Source: Coriaria nepalensis (lineage: Eukaryota; Streptophyta; Magnoliopsida; Cucurbitales; Coriariaceae). Taken from it: a stretch of 64,000 bases of DNA. Made by a program: the position numbers and the translations under genes. The notes under the pieces are model-generated. The model did not search any database, had not been told where the DNA came from, and saw only the letters and a list, made by a program, of their open reading frames with translations. The stretch is taken from the NCBI GenBank assembly GCA_027186245.1, contig CP114495.1, positions 7,494,501 to 7,558,500 on the forward strand, given 5' to 3'. Shown piece by piece: positions 12,640 through 24,742 of this stretch. Every line of letters starts with the position of its first letter. The stretch's first letter is position 1.

Positions 12640-13740
12640 ATGATTATTAAAAATTATGTTAAGACATGTCAAGGTATGAAATGATCTTGGGCAAATTCGG
12701 ATCTAAATCGCTCCCCCGAATTCTTATTAGTCATGCACACAACTGGTATATAAACAAAGCCCTAAAGAAAGAAAGTAAGTAAGAAGCAATAATGACTTAA
12801 GAATGATGAAGAAAAGAATGAAATGCATCGGTTATGAAAACTTTTAGTAGACAATGTATGATCATGCATCGTTATTGCAACTGTTAAAAGGCCATCCATG
12901 AAGAAATTTTAAAAAGCTAACCCACATAAAATTTTCTCTGACATAAATGGCCTCATTTTTTTTTTTAATAAGGAATATGAAATAATTTTTATCTTATTTT
13001 CATAATTTATTATTATATTTTTAAAAATTATGTAATATATTAATAGTAATTTAAATATTATAAAAAATTATATATAAATAAATAAGTTATTGTATTATAT
13101 CTAAAATATATCTATTTTACAAAAAAAATAAATATTTATTATTTTTATTTTATTCATGAAAGAAACCAATCACCCTCTTTGATATTATTGACTATTCAAT
13201 TATGAGACTTGTATGTGACTTCTCTTTTTTTTTTTTTTTTTTTCCCAAGAAAAAACAATGTTTTATAACCTTATGAGAAATTTTGACACAAGGTAAAAAG
13301 TAAAGTGTAAATCTATACGTAAATTTAATTTAATTTTTTTTTTATCAAGTTTATAATTAATCTTGTATCAATTATCAAATTTTGAATTATCTAGAAGATG
13401 TGACAAGGTATAATTCAATTCCTACCAATCATTATCTGTCTTGACTCTTGGTGTAATTTTGGGTACACTTTTATATTTATTGTCACGTCTTTAATATATC
13501 ATTAATAGAAAAATAATTTCTTTCCCAAATTAAAATTCACAAACTATGTTTTAGCAAATAACCAAACATGTTACACTATTCAAAAGTCAAAGTTGTATGG
13601 GGCATGTGCATGTCACATGTGGCAACACTCAATTAGCTCACTACGTATTAGTTTCTTAAAGAGATCACTTGAGGCCATAACTCATACGAATAAAAATACG
13701 TATAGGATCTTATATTACTTTATCATATAAGAATAAAGTT
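12640..13740. other. Intergenic, very AT-rich
   Basis: Homopolymer runs of T near 12955 and 13227 and no coding signal seen. Confidence 0.5.
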
Positions 13741-14167
13741 TTCTCTGAATGTGTGGCTCATATTGAGGTATTCAAAGAAGTTTTTTGGCTTCATGGTTTT
13801 CTAACAAAGATCAAAATAGTTCATGGAATATGCACTATTTACTCATACAGTCAAAATGTAATACATCTAAGTAAGAATCATATCTATCATGAGAAAACTA
13901 AATATATAGACATGAAATATCAATTTGTGAGAGACTTACTATTTATTGGGGTTCTCAACATTTCCAAAGTTTCAAGTGAGGAAAATCCAGCAAAACATGC
14001 ATGTGGTTACTCTCAATAAATTCCAACTGCTTAGATTTGTTGCATGTTGGGTAATTTCCGGTACTTGGAGGCATAAAGGCATTACAGTGGTGATCTCTCA
14101 AATGCACTATAGCAGGAGAATGAAAGGAGCTGGATGAGTATGGAGTTTTGACTTCAAAGGTGGAGAA
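13740..14167 (+). mobile_element. Ty1/copia RNase H remnant and polypurine tract
   Basis: The frame at 13753-14019 is the C-terminal RNase H portion of a copia polyprotein: it has the VFWLHGFL, YSYSQNVIHLSKN, YHEKTKYIDMKYQFVRD and ENPA segments in the expected order. The usual catalytic 'DS' is replaced in YSYSQN and the frame breaks after ENPA, continuing in another frame around 13990-14060, so it is dead. A purine-rich tract AAAGGTGGAGAA (14156-14167) immediately precedes TGTTG at 14168, the normal layout of polypurine tract plus 3' LTR. Confidence 0.8.
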
Positions 14168-14940
14168 TGTTGAATTTGGGTGTTGAGTTGAAGCTCAAAG
14201 CCCATTGAGTCCCAAATGTTGGTTTCTAGGTTTGAGGTTTTGACTCGCCCGGTGGAACCTCTCATACTTAAGCCCTCTTTTCTTTCTCTCTCTTCTCAAT
14301 TGGTGTGATAGGGTTTTCTGGTTTTGTCCGTCGTCTTCTCTTGTGTGCTCCCTCTCTATGATTTCGTGATTGAATGTACTAATAATATGATGTATTGCCA
14401 TGCTTTCTGGTTGATGTTTAGGATCCGTGAAGTTGCGATTCTTCTAGTATGATTTTGTGTTCAACGATTGATTGAAAGCTAATGTTTTCATATTATACGT
14501 AGATCTGGAAATATGTTGTTTATGTGAGGACACTGTGTTCATTGTATAAGTGTTGTAAAGAGAACTATGATATAATGCATAAGAGATCAAACTATTTGTT
14601 AGAGTTCTAAATTGATGTAGTTTTTCGAATCAATTAATCTGTGAGAATTGAACCACTATAATTTTTGTATTCTTATTTTTCGTTCATTTTACTTTTAGTT
14701 TGTGAAATTGAATCATTAAACAAGGAAACTAGAATTGAAAAATGGTTACAAATATTGGATAGAAATTAAGTTAAAAACGTAACAATTCACAATATCATTT
14801 TGAAGAGGATCGACGAAGACCATTATAAGCTTTTTTCTCTTCCACTCCCAAGTTATTGATATTAGAAGCGAGATAGATAGGAGCTCTTGTATTTGTTTCC
14901 TTATCTGGTTTTTGAAACTGATTTCAAAAATCCGCTGTGT
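14168..14940 (+). repeat. Putative 3' LTR of the copia remnant
   Basis: Starts TGTTGAATTTGGG directly after the polypurine tract. The right edge is not determined; the end given is a rough guess because no matching 5' LTR is in the window. It carries CT-rich and AT-rich stretches typical of LTRs. Confidence 0.45.
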
Positions 14941-15149
14941 GTTTGTAAGAGGTACCATATATTTTACGTCTTATAGATTCTTCATATCCTTTATTCTTCT
15001 TTATTTTTATTTCTTCTTTTGTGTAGCATTAAATATTGACTGGATATTGTGGAACAAATACGCGACGTTTCCATTTGCAAAATCTAAGACTTCCAACTTC
15101 TTACAATGTGCCTTCAATTTCATTGTCATTTATATCGAGAGTTAAAAGT

Positions 15150-16940
15150 TTGATTTAAATAATAAAATACAATTAAAATCTATTATTCTACACTTCCATC
15201 AATAAGCCTAAGGACAAATATTAGTCCAAAAAGAAATAGGGAAGAGAGAAAGATGCATCAGGGAGAACTAGAGAAGAAAGAAGGATAAAAAAGTAATTAA
15301 GATGATGTATATAATATATGGAAAACTTTATGAACTTTAAATATATATATTAATTGATGATAGTATTGGTTTTCAAAAAAAAAAGTTTGAATTTGATGGT
15401 AGTTTGTGATAGAGAAGAATGTAATGGAGTGAGATGATGAGAAGGTGGTGATAGTGAAAGATCTAATGAACATATGGAATGATAGTAGAAATATATTATG
15501 GTGTAGTGGAGAGTGAGAGGTGATTTTGGTGGATAAGAAATTGTAATGTTTATAAATTTAGGTCAAGAATTTGGATGTTGAGTTTTATGTTATATCTCAA
15601 TTGAAGATTAGGCAAATAGAATAATTTAATTTCAATTATAAATCATAATTTATAACCAAAAATTTTTCACTATATCTAATAAATTACATTATATATTAAC
15701 TCAAGATACATCTTCTTATTTAAGATTTCGAAACGGAATTTTGTGAACATCAATAGGCATTAGTCAAAGATAAAAATAATTAAGTATTATGAATCACTTT
15801 GATATGAAAGTCTAATGCCAAGTTAAGTGCATATAGAAAATATATCATATATTAAAAATACTTATAACGTTTATATTTGACCTTAATGAAAAGTATGGCT
15901 TCTAAAAAAGAAAGAAACGTCAAATTAGTGACAAAAATTTCCAAAATGAAACGATAAAATAATAGCGTAATAGATGGATAGTGGACTCTCGATGCCCCAA
16001 AAGATCATTTTCATGGAACGGTGATAATGGCATGGAAGTTACCCAGTTATTTCCCCCACAGAATTAACAAAGTATATAAGAAACTGTCTAGGAAGAAGGA
16101 CTCAACCCAAGATACCAATCAGTCTCAGGCTGACCCAACCTCACCATTCACCAACATAACATCATGATGTTATTGACTCTTACATCCCAAACAAATACTA
16201 TGATGTCACTAGGATTAAAGGTAAACAGATGCGTGGCACCGTTTTGTTTTGTTTTGTTTTCTGGGAACCAGCATCCCATCTCTAAATTAAAGGATAGATT
16301 TTATTGAATATAAATATTTTATTAATAGGGACTTGGAGAATTCGGATTCTAATATAACTTTTATTAAAATTTAAAATTATGGAGTGAAAATATAAATATT
16401 TGAAAATATTGGGGGAGCTGCCCTCAACAACGGCCGAATGATTTTCATTTCGAACACTTAAAAGACATCATATAGTCATTTTCCAAGTCACCCTTCTACT
16501 TACGTCAACTCTCAACAAAAGTATTGAATGTTGCAATCTAAAAATGTAAGAAAAATCTATAAAAAAAAAAAAAAAAACCCTACTCTAATAAATATTAGAA
16601 CTTCTAAACATTAAGAACACACATCACTTTTCTTACATAACTGACTTAATTAAACAATGTTAGATCATGTGTGTCACATGTATTCTATTTAAAATTAAGT
16701 ATGTTTCTTTGACTATCACCGAAGATCTCTCTTGTATTGGTTTTATAAAATTAGTGTAAAATAATTCCATGAATTTTACATATTATGGATTCTTTACAAT
16801 CATTCACACGTTAGATATATTGATATATAATTTCATAATGTAACTTCTTCTTGAGAAGGTCCCACGATGTCCCTACCATGCCCTTCATAGTTATCCTCTA
16901 TTACAAGTCAAGGTTAAGGACAACTATTTATTTCATGACA
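15150..16940. other. Intergenic, no gene seen
   Basis: AT-rich DNA upstream of the VQ gene. The last few hundred bases probably form its distal promoter. Confidence 0.5.
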
Positions 16941-16950
16941 TTTTCTCATC

Positions 16951-16961
16951 TTGACCACGTG
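16951..16961 (+). promoter_or_regulatory. Overlapping W-box and G-box
   Basis: TTGACC (16951-16956) shares a base with CACGTG (16956-16961), about 155 bases before the VQ gene start. W-boxes bind WRKY factors and G-boxes bind bHLH factors such as MYC2, both relevant to jasmonate-responsive VQ genes. Confidence 0.55.
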
Positions 16962-17028
16962 ATCTCTTGAATTTAACCATAAGTAACTACACGCCCTATC
17001 CTCTTTCTACCCTCCTTTTCTCCCTTCT

Positions 17029-17041
17029 CTTATTATATATA
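17029..17041 (+). promoter_or_regulatory. TATA box of the VQ gene
   Basis: A TATTATATATAA run about 75 bases upstream of the ATG at 17114. Confidence 0.65.
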
Positions 17042-17113
17042 ACCCATAGGCTAGCTAGCTAGAGCTCTTGTGCTTATCTAAGACTACAATATTAAATTGT
17101 TCTAGAAACAGTT

Positions 17114-17827
17114 ATGTCTCAAGACCCTATTAACGACTCGCTTCAATTCTATTATGATCATCCACACATTTCTAATGATGATCAAGTTGAGCCTCTCGGT
17201 TATAATCAAACCCCGTTCATTCATCAAGTTTCTCATGATCAATATTCTACTATGGCCACTGCCGCCGCCACCACCACTGCTATCACTTCAGCAACTGGCT
17301 CAAGGTCGATCAGATTAAGACCAGAAGGTGGTGTTGCAAAGCCGCCAATTAGTACTACTCGACGAACCCGGTCTTCACGGCGGACTCCAATACCATTGCT
17401 TAATACAGACACAACCAATTTTAGAGCCATGGTTCAACGGTTCACAGTTGGTACTAGTAACCCTAGCGTGCCATTCGGCTCAGTCGCTGTTCCACCCGAT
17501 TTCACTACTACCTTTGCAGGGCCTCATCGGGCCCCACCAGTGCATATGAACTATCCGGCACCAATGACAACAATGGTGGGGCCACCCGATTATGACTATC
17601 AACAGCAACGCTTTTCTTTCCCTCAACAGAATCAGCAGCAACACTTGATCTTTCCCATGAACAACGACAATGTTGTTCAAAGACCTAGTAACATGGGGCT
17701 GTCTAATAGTTTAGTTATGACGGAGGGTACTATTTCTTCTAATTCTCAAGTTGCTTTAAATTCTAGGGTTTCTAGTTATAATATCTCCAATGAGGGTACT
17801 AGTGGAGGAGATAGTTTCATGTTTTGA
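17114..17827 (+). CDS. JAV1: VQ-motif protein, JAV1/VQ22 type
   Basis: A nuclear regulator that partners WRKY transcription factors; the Arabidopsis relative JAV1/VQ22 represses jasmonate-mediated defence. Intronless, 237 residues. The basic block RRTRSSRRTP (about residues 83-92) followed by LLNTDTTNFRAMVQRFT is the JAV1/VQ22 hallmark. The VQ core has F103, V107, Q108 and T111, but the normally conserved Gly after Thr is Val112, with Gly at 113. The rest is low complexity: Thr/Ala-rich at 46-62 and Gln/Pro-rich at 160-190. The start is the first ATG after the TATA box and in line with family length. The role is inferred from the family; the Val112 change could weaken WRKY binding. Confidence 0.9.
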   Translation: MSQDPINDSLQFYYDHPHISNDDQVEPLGYNQTPFIHQVSHDQYSTMATAAATTTAITSATGSRSIRLRPEGGVAKPPISTTRRTRSSRRTPIPLLNTDTTNFRAMVQRFTVGTSNPSVPFGSVAVPPDFTTTFAGPHRAPPVHMNYPAPMTTMVGPPDYDYQQQRFSFPQQNQQQHLIFPMNNDNVVQRPSNMGLSNSLVMTEGTISSNSQVALNSRVSSYNISNEGTSGGDSFMF

Positions 17828-17829
17828 GA

Positions 17830-20165
17830 AGACATGAGAAGGAAGAAGATGATAGAATCGAACTCCAAAGCTCAGTTGACCTGCATCATTGACTTTAGAA
17901 CATCGATCATAAATATTTTTATAATAATATATCGATCATAAAGATAATATTGGCTTGTATTTCATTCGTGCAATTGGATAGATATGGGTTTTGGAGATTG
18001 ATGGGTTTTATTTCGTAAATTTATTAAATTGAGGTTTGAAATAATAATTTTTTATTTATATTTATAAATATAAAAAAACTGGTGGAAAAAATTTGGATCC
18101 AAATTGAATAATATGTCAATTATTTAAATAAAAATAATAATTTTATTAAAGATATTAAAGATATAATGATTTTTTAACGTGGTGGGTCTAATTATTATTT
18201 TATATTTTATTGGCAAAAATAAGACTTTGCAAGAAAAAGAACACCTCCTAAATAAAAAATGGGGTCCACCCACATTGAAGGAAATGATTAAAAGTAAAAA
18301 CGAAACAAAGAAGAAAAGTTAACCAGTTTTTATGGGAAAAATGCAAATTAAGAAAAGCAAATCCGACCATTTTTATGGGATTTTTAATGGTTTCAAACAG
18401 TATGTAAGTTATTCTAACCCCTAAATTAGACCAAATACTTGAAACCAAGTGACTAAAATCATGGCCAAAAACCTGATTTGGTTATAAGATGTGGTTCTTA
18501 ATGGAAAATAAAAAGAAAATTCAACCATATTTTTGCTTAGAAAAGTAAAATAGTTAAGATATATATGCAAAAAATTCTTATATAAATATGATTCATTCAT
18601 TATTTTTGTAATATGACACATGAAATTATGTCACATATGTATGAGTATGATTATAGCCCATATATATATATAAAACAAAATTCTTATATAAATATAATTC
18701 ATGCATTATTTTTGTAATCTGATACATAAAATTATGTCACATTTGTCTGATTTTAATAAATGATATGATTTTATTTATCAAATTTCAAGAATAATGAATG
18801 ATTCATACTCATATAAAAAATTATCTATTTATGCTAATGATTATGGTCTTAGGAAAATTTAAGAGCTTCTAATAGTTCAAACGCTTTGCAAATATTGCAA
18901 TCTTAGGTTTACTAGTTCTTCACATCACCTTTTGAAGACGAGATGCGTAGTACTCAGATAAATTGACTAATTAATTATTAAAAAAATAAAAAATAAATAA
19001 AAAAACTGCCGCCAAGGTGTAAACTGTATCCTGCCGACAAGATTTCCAAGATCCAAAAACTTGACCTGACTTAAACCCTTATGCAATTGTCTTTGTTTAT
19101 GCTTATTTGATGCCATCGCTCGTGTTCACGTAATGGGAACAATAATGGAATAACTAAAACTAGGTAGATGCCATTTACAAATCCATGCTATTACCAGGTG
19201 ATTATTTATCTAAGCATCGAATCTTGGCATTGAAGGATTCGTAGTATTGGAGGAGTCCGATGAAAGATGAGTGACTGATCCGCTGTCGGGAAAAAAAGTA
19301 TATTGAGCCAAAGGAGAAAGAGTTCCGATATGAATAAAAAATATGTATTATAAATAATAATTAAATACTAACTTATATTATAAAAACTCATAATTAGTAC
19401 TATCTTAAACTATTACCCTTGAGTTAATAATTTTTCCTTTTAATTCAAAAAAATATTAAATTAAAAAAAAATTAAATTTTTTGAAAAAAATACTGTTTTT
19501 TATTTTCATATATTTAAATTAAAAAAAAAATTAAGATTTTTTGTTGGAGAGTAACCGGAACGATGGTTGTGATAGAAAAAATGATGAATTTAGTGGAAAT
19601 AATATTCATTAAAATTTGTCATGGTTAAATATATATATATATATATATATATTAATGGGTAAAAATAATTAAATTTTAATGTATGATCAAATTGTATTTT
19701 AAATTAGGGTATAAACTTAAAAATAATAATTTAAAATAGTAAAATATGAGTTTTAATAATATAAAATAGTATTTGACTAAAATTTTAGTTATTAACCTAC
19801 AAAATTTGTAGAGAGGAAAACTAGATTTTTTAAAATTTTATTTTTAAAATTTACAATCTAATAGTAAACTTTTCAAAAATGTTTAAAATTGGCGCTAAAT
19901 TTTAAAAGTTTACAAATAAGGCCATGGGCCATAAGAGAATCCGCCCCCATATAACCATGACCGTGATTTGCTGCTATTACCACTCTAAAATTATAAGATA
20001 CTGTGCTTATTTAAAGACTATTGATATTTCGGCTTAACAAAATTTTCTTGTCTAAAGTCTTTCAACTTTTTATCTGCCATACATTTAGTCCTCCATCCTG
20101 CCTCTCATTTAGACTCAATAGTTATATCCACTGCCCTTTCTCTTTGTTGAGTGAAGGGTTTGACT
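17830..20165. other. Intergenic, AT-rich with short repeats
   Basis: No gene seen. It contains a pair of direct repeats at 18571-18752 and an (AT)n run at 19629-19652. Long A and T homopolymers occur around 18980 and 19440-19540. Confidence 0.55.
18571..18752. repeat. Direct repeat, period 106
   Basis: Copies at 18571-18646 and 18677-18752 share TTCTTATATAAATAT, ATTATTTTTGTAAT and AAATTATGTCACAT in the same order. Function unknown. Confidence 0.75.
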
Positions 20166-20169
20166 CAAA

Positions 20170-20260
20170 AAAACAGTGATGATGATGAAGAAGAATATCA
20201 TGATGATGGTGATTATCATTATGAGAACCATAAATGAGTAAATTAAGAAAAGGGGATATG
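20170..20260 (+). pseudogene. Copy of the CCT gene 3' end
   Basis: This segment is nearly identical to 29319-29409, the end of the last CCT coding exon plus the first bases of its 3' UTR. It includes the acidic-tail codons, the stop codon TGA and GTAAATTAAGAAAAG after it. Only a few substitutions are seen (for example TATCAT for TATTAT, and CAT for CGT before the Lys and stop codons). The similarity falls off after about 20255, although a GGTAGGTT word near 20281 may be shared too. No upstream CCT exon is present, so it is a gene fragment about 9 kb from its source, in the same orientation. Confidence 0.85.
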
Positions 20261-20440
20261 ATATAAGGCTTACTAAGTTTGGTAGGTTGGTATTTCATAC
20301 CTTCACTAGAAAGGGCAGGGTAATTTGCAAGACATGCCATCAAACCCTTTGACTTCAAGTGCATTCAATAGGGCTAATATTATATCAACCCTCCCTCCTC
20401 ATCACTCTCCTTCCTCCGATCACTAGACAAAAATTCTTTT

Positions 20441-20448
20441 CATATAAA
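20441..20448 (+). promoter_or_regulatory. TATA-like box of the pectinesterase gene
   Basis: CATATAAA about 55 bases before the ATG at 20499. The short leader this implies makes it tentative. Confidence 0.4.
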
Positions 20449-20498
20449 GATTTACTTGTTACCAATAGAGTCTAGCCTTTATTTCTTCTTTAGATCCC

Positions 20499-23400
20499 TT
20501 GAATATGAATCCCCATAGCATATATCTGACCTTTGTTATTGCCATTTTCGCATTTTTAGCAACCAAACATGTCCTAATTAATCAAAACCTACAACCCTTT
20601 TTTAATCACCTCATTCATGACTATTCAACCTTTAACACTTTCGTTCCCTATGGCCACCATATAGGTGGCAGCCACCATCACAAACACCCTGAGGATAAAA
20701 AAGTGGTTTCGATTTGCGATTATTTTACTCCAACCCTTCCTTCTATCGACCCGAACACGACTTCTCTTTTCTGTGTTGATCAAAATGGGTGTTGTAATTT
20801 CACCACAGTGCAAGCAGCTGTTGATGCGGTTCCAGATTTGAGCCTGAAAAGAAATATAATTTGGATCAATACTGGAATTTACTTGTAGGCTTCCTTCTCT
20901 TCTCAATGTCATTTATCCTTTTACCTTTTTCTCATGTTTTCGGTGAAAGTAGTTTTTATATACGTTAATTTCATAAAACAAATTGAAACTATTTAGCATT
21001 TCTTTGCCTTTTCCGCTAAATTATAATTTTCATACTTAAAATTTTAAATAATTTAATTTTATCTTTTAAAGTTTTCAAAATATTCATTTTTTTAGTTATT
21101 AGAATCAAATTTACAAATGTAAAATTGAAAAACGACATCTAAAATTTATAAATACTAAAATTAAAATATGTTGTTATCATTAACAATATGAGTACATGAC
21201 TATGCGTATAAATTGGGTGAATGCATGTGGAAAAACAGTGAGAAAGTGATTATCCCGAGAAACAAACAAAACATAACATTTCAAGGACAAGGCTTCACAT
21301 CAACGGCAATTGCTTATAATGACACGGCCAATTCATCACATGGCACCTTTTACAGCGGCTCCGTCCAAGTTTTCTCCCCCAACTTCATTGCCAAGAACAT
21401 AAGCTTCATGGTAAGTAAGAGGACCCTCTCCTTAATTGGCTCAAAGAGCTAATTAAGGAGGGACCTTGGCCCGTGTATTAGAAGCCAAGTATTCTTTTCT
21501 TTTTCTTAATATTTAAGCCCCAATATTTAAGTTTATTATATTTATACCTATTCTTTTTTCTTTTTCTATTTTTTTACTCCCTTTTTAAATTTTATGCATT
21601 GATATTTATTAACTTTATGAACAATTCTTTCTCTCACTTTTCTTCCCCCTACAACTTAGCAAATTCTTTCATGATTTCTTTTCCCCTATTACCAAAACGA
21701 CTAGAACGAATTGAGGTCAGTTTTGCTCTTACAGAAGAAGCTGGATCATGATCCAATTTGTAATCAAATATTATGGTCTACTTTCTTTTTTTATTTTTTC
21801 CTCGAATATTTTTTTGGGGAAATCGGACAAGTTTTAGCCATGTTCTTACATGGCCAAAACTTTAAAACTCAAGAGAATGGATGAGAAAAACTCAGTTGGG
21901 AAGGAGACTCGCTTCTAATTGGTACGTATGTTTCTAACTAGTACGTGTGAGCACTGTAACAGAAAGTCAGAAACTGAAACTTAAGGAAGATAGATATGAT
22001 GAACCTATTTGGAGAGAAATGCAACTCTTCAATGGAGTGCATCTCCAACCACTTGAATATATAGGGACATTCATATCTTTTATGCAAAGTTGAGAATTAT
22101 AGAAGTTTAATAATTTTAAGTTAAAATTTGTTCTTCTGCAAAGTTGATGGTAGAAAATACACTCCTGTAGTTAGGGACGTATTCTATCTAAGAGTCGCAT
22201 CTTTCCCTAAATAGGTTGACATATTTTCTTTAGGTTTTGTGTTTTGTGAGCGAAAAGTGAGTTATACCCATATATATTAGTTAGGGACGAAATTCTTATG
22301 AACTAATTAGGTGAGTCTCATTCTCAATTGGTTTTTTTTCCCATCCATTCCCTTAAGCTTACCTATCTTAGGGGCTCAAATATGAAAAAGAAAAAGATTA
22401 TCAACAAATAATTTGACTAATCAAAACGTAATTAATGTATCAAAAGTGTTGACACTAATAATAACATAACGGATTTACCGACTAAAATACTTTATCAATA
22501 AAAGTACAATCAACATCTTAACAAGAAGAGAGTTAAGTTCAGTACCTACTGAATTTAGTGCTTTACTAAAGTATACATAATTATTATAGAATGTAGCTCC
22601 GATTCCGAGTCCTGGAGATGTAGGAGCGCAAGCGGTAGCAATGAGAATAGCAGGAGATCAAGCTGCTTTCTGGGGTTGTGGATTTTTTGGAGCTCAAGAC
22701 ACATTGCATGACGATAAGGGACGCCATTACTTCAAGGAATGCCATATTCAAGGCTCCATTGATTTCATCTTTGGCAATGGAAGATCTTTTTATGAGGTAT
22801 TCAATTCTTATTTTCTGCCTAAAATATTGACAAGTACTTATGTATTATAATAATTACATTTCTATCTACACGACATATGCCGATATGCGTATGTAGTATA
22901 GTTGGTTGATCATATGAGCATGATCTAAGACACTTGAAAGCCCTTATCAAATCTTGGATGTTATCAATATTAAACATCATATGTAATTATTTTAGTTTTC
23001 TTCAAAAGACTACAAAAACAAACTAAAATGCATCATATGAAAATATTTTAATGCAAAATGGAACAAATGCTAGAGGAAGAATACATTCTAGGAGTATATA
23101 CTTTCAATAGTCTAAATGAAAGTCATATCATCATTTGTGATGACATGACTCAATCAAAACCATTGACAATATATATTTTTAGAGTATATTGAAAATTCAA
23201 TCATCGTAAGATTATATACCATGTATCACATATTTAAAGTTTTTCAAGACGTTAAATATATCATATGAAAATATTTGAATGCAAAATCGAACAGACGCTA
23301 GGGGAAAAACATATAAAAGTAAGATGAATAAAAAAATTTAAAAAAAAGTTGAAAAAAATATTATAGATTAGAATTTGTAGAATAAGAAGATAAACAGAAA

Positions 23401-24742
23401 AATTGATATAAAGTTAATTTTTCACTTTTTGGATTATTTATAAAGTAGACTAAATTAAATAAATAAATAAATCATGACCTAGATAAATATAATAAAATAT
23501 CTAGATATATCAAACATTGTTTACAGAATATTTTTAAAATATCAAAAGAGTATCATAAATATTTTATATTTTATTATTTTTTGATATGCACGTAGCGTAT
23601 CAGATATGTATCGGATGAGTACTGACAAGTGCAAGTATCAAATACGGATACGTAACCCATTTTAAAGTACAGGTGCTTCATAACTTGTATAATATACATT
23701 TCATCGACTCATATCTAGATAATTTGAAATTGAAAAATGACTAATAACTAAATTTATGTCATTAGAACTGCGATTTGGTCTCCATAGCAAACCCGGTAGC
23801 CTCAGGATTGAGAGTAATAAACGGAGCCGTTACGGCACATGGAAGAGTTTCAAAGGACGAGAATTCGGGGTTTTCATTCGTAAACTGCAAGGTGGGTGGG
23901 AATGGAAGAATATGGCTTGGTCGAGCATGGAGGCCATTTTCTCGTGTAGTCTTTGCTTTCACTTCCATGTCAGATATCATTGCCCCCGAAGGTTGGAACG
24001 ATTTTAATGATCCTTCAAGAGACCAGTAAGTGATTGTTCAAATCCCATTAGTTATTTATACATTGCATTTCTTTTATTATTAAATTTAATTAGGTTATTT
24101 TCAATGACATTCATATCAATGCTTATGTGTAGATAGTTAGCACTAAGAGCCATCCCTTAAAGTTTATTGATACACTAATTTTTTAAAATTCTTTCACTTA
24201 TTAAGAATGTCTTTTGATTTGAACTCTTCTCTAAATTTAAGTTTCATATTTGCGATCTAACGAATGGTATTACAAACCCTCAATTTTTCGAAACTCAACA
24301 ACTTAGTGTAAAAAGTAATTATAATTTTGAATCAAAATATTTAAAACTTTAAATAAAAATCTACTTTTACACATCTTAAGTTTCGTTTAATACATTTTAT
24401 CTCCCCTTAACTTTTCTTTTTCCTGGCTCCAACCCTAAAACTGACCATTTGAGTTGGGCACTTCATATATTTCTCTTACTATCACTTAGTTTTGAAACTT
24501 GTAGAATGTGAATGTATAGTTAATATGGACTAAAGCACATTAAAGCTTAACACCCTTTTGCTAAGAATGGAATGTTAACTGATGTCAGGACAATCTTCTA
24601 TGGGGAATATAACTGCACAGGTGTAGGAGCCAATACAACTCAAAGAGCACCTTTTGTTCTTAGACTCAATGACACAGAAGTTGCCCCTTTTCTCAATGTC
24701 TCCTTTATAGATGCCGACCAATGGTTGCTATCCTTTGATTAG
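20499..24742 (+). CDS. Pectin methylesterase, type without PRO domain
   Basis: Secreted cell-wall enzyme (EC 3.1.1.11) that removes methyl groups from homogalacturonan. Exons 20499-20884, 21239-21410, 22590-22796, 23766-24025 and 24589-24742 join in phase to 392 residues. Residues 8-25 form a hydrophobic signal or anchor segment, followed by a His-rich stretch (GGSHHHKH). There is no inhibitor-like PRO domain, so this is the short class, resembling Arabidopsis PME14/15. Catalytic positions are all kept: Q200 in GAQAVA, Q222-D223 in AQDTL, D244 in [11 protein letters not shown]308 and W310 in LGRAWRP. The signature around TGIYFEK spans the first splice. Several N-glycosylation sequons (for example NDTANSS) are present. 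It appears intact. Confidence 0.95.

Noticed and set aside
13946..14137. Separate 63-codon plus-strand gene.
   Set aside because: It is the frame-shifted end of the copia RNase H remnant.
20122..20364. Minus-strand frame with a run of histidines.
   Set aside because: It is the antisense of the copied CCT acidic tail (GAT/GAA repeats), not a gene.
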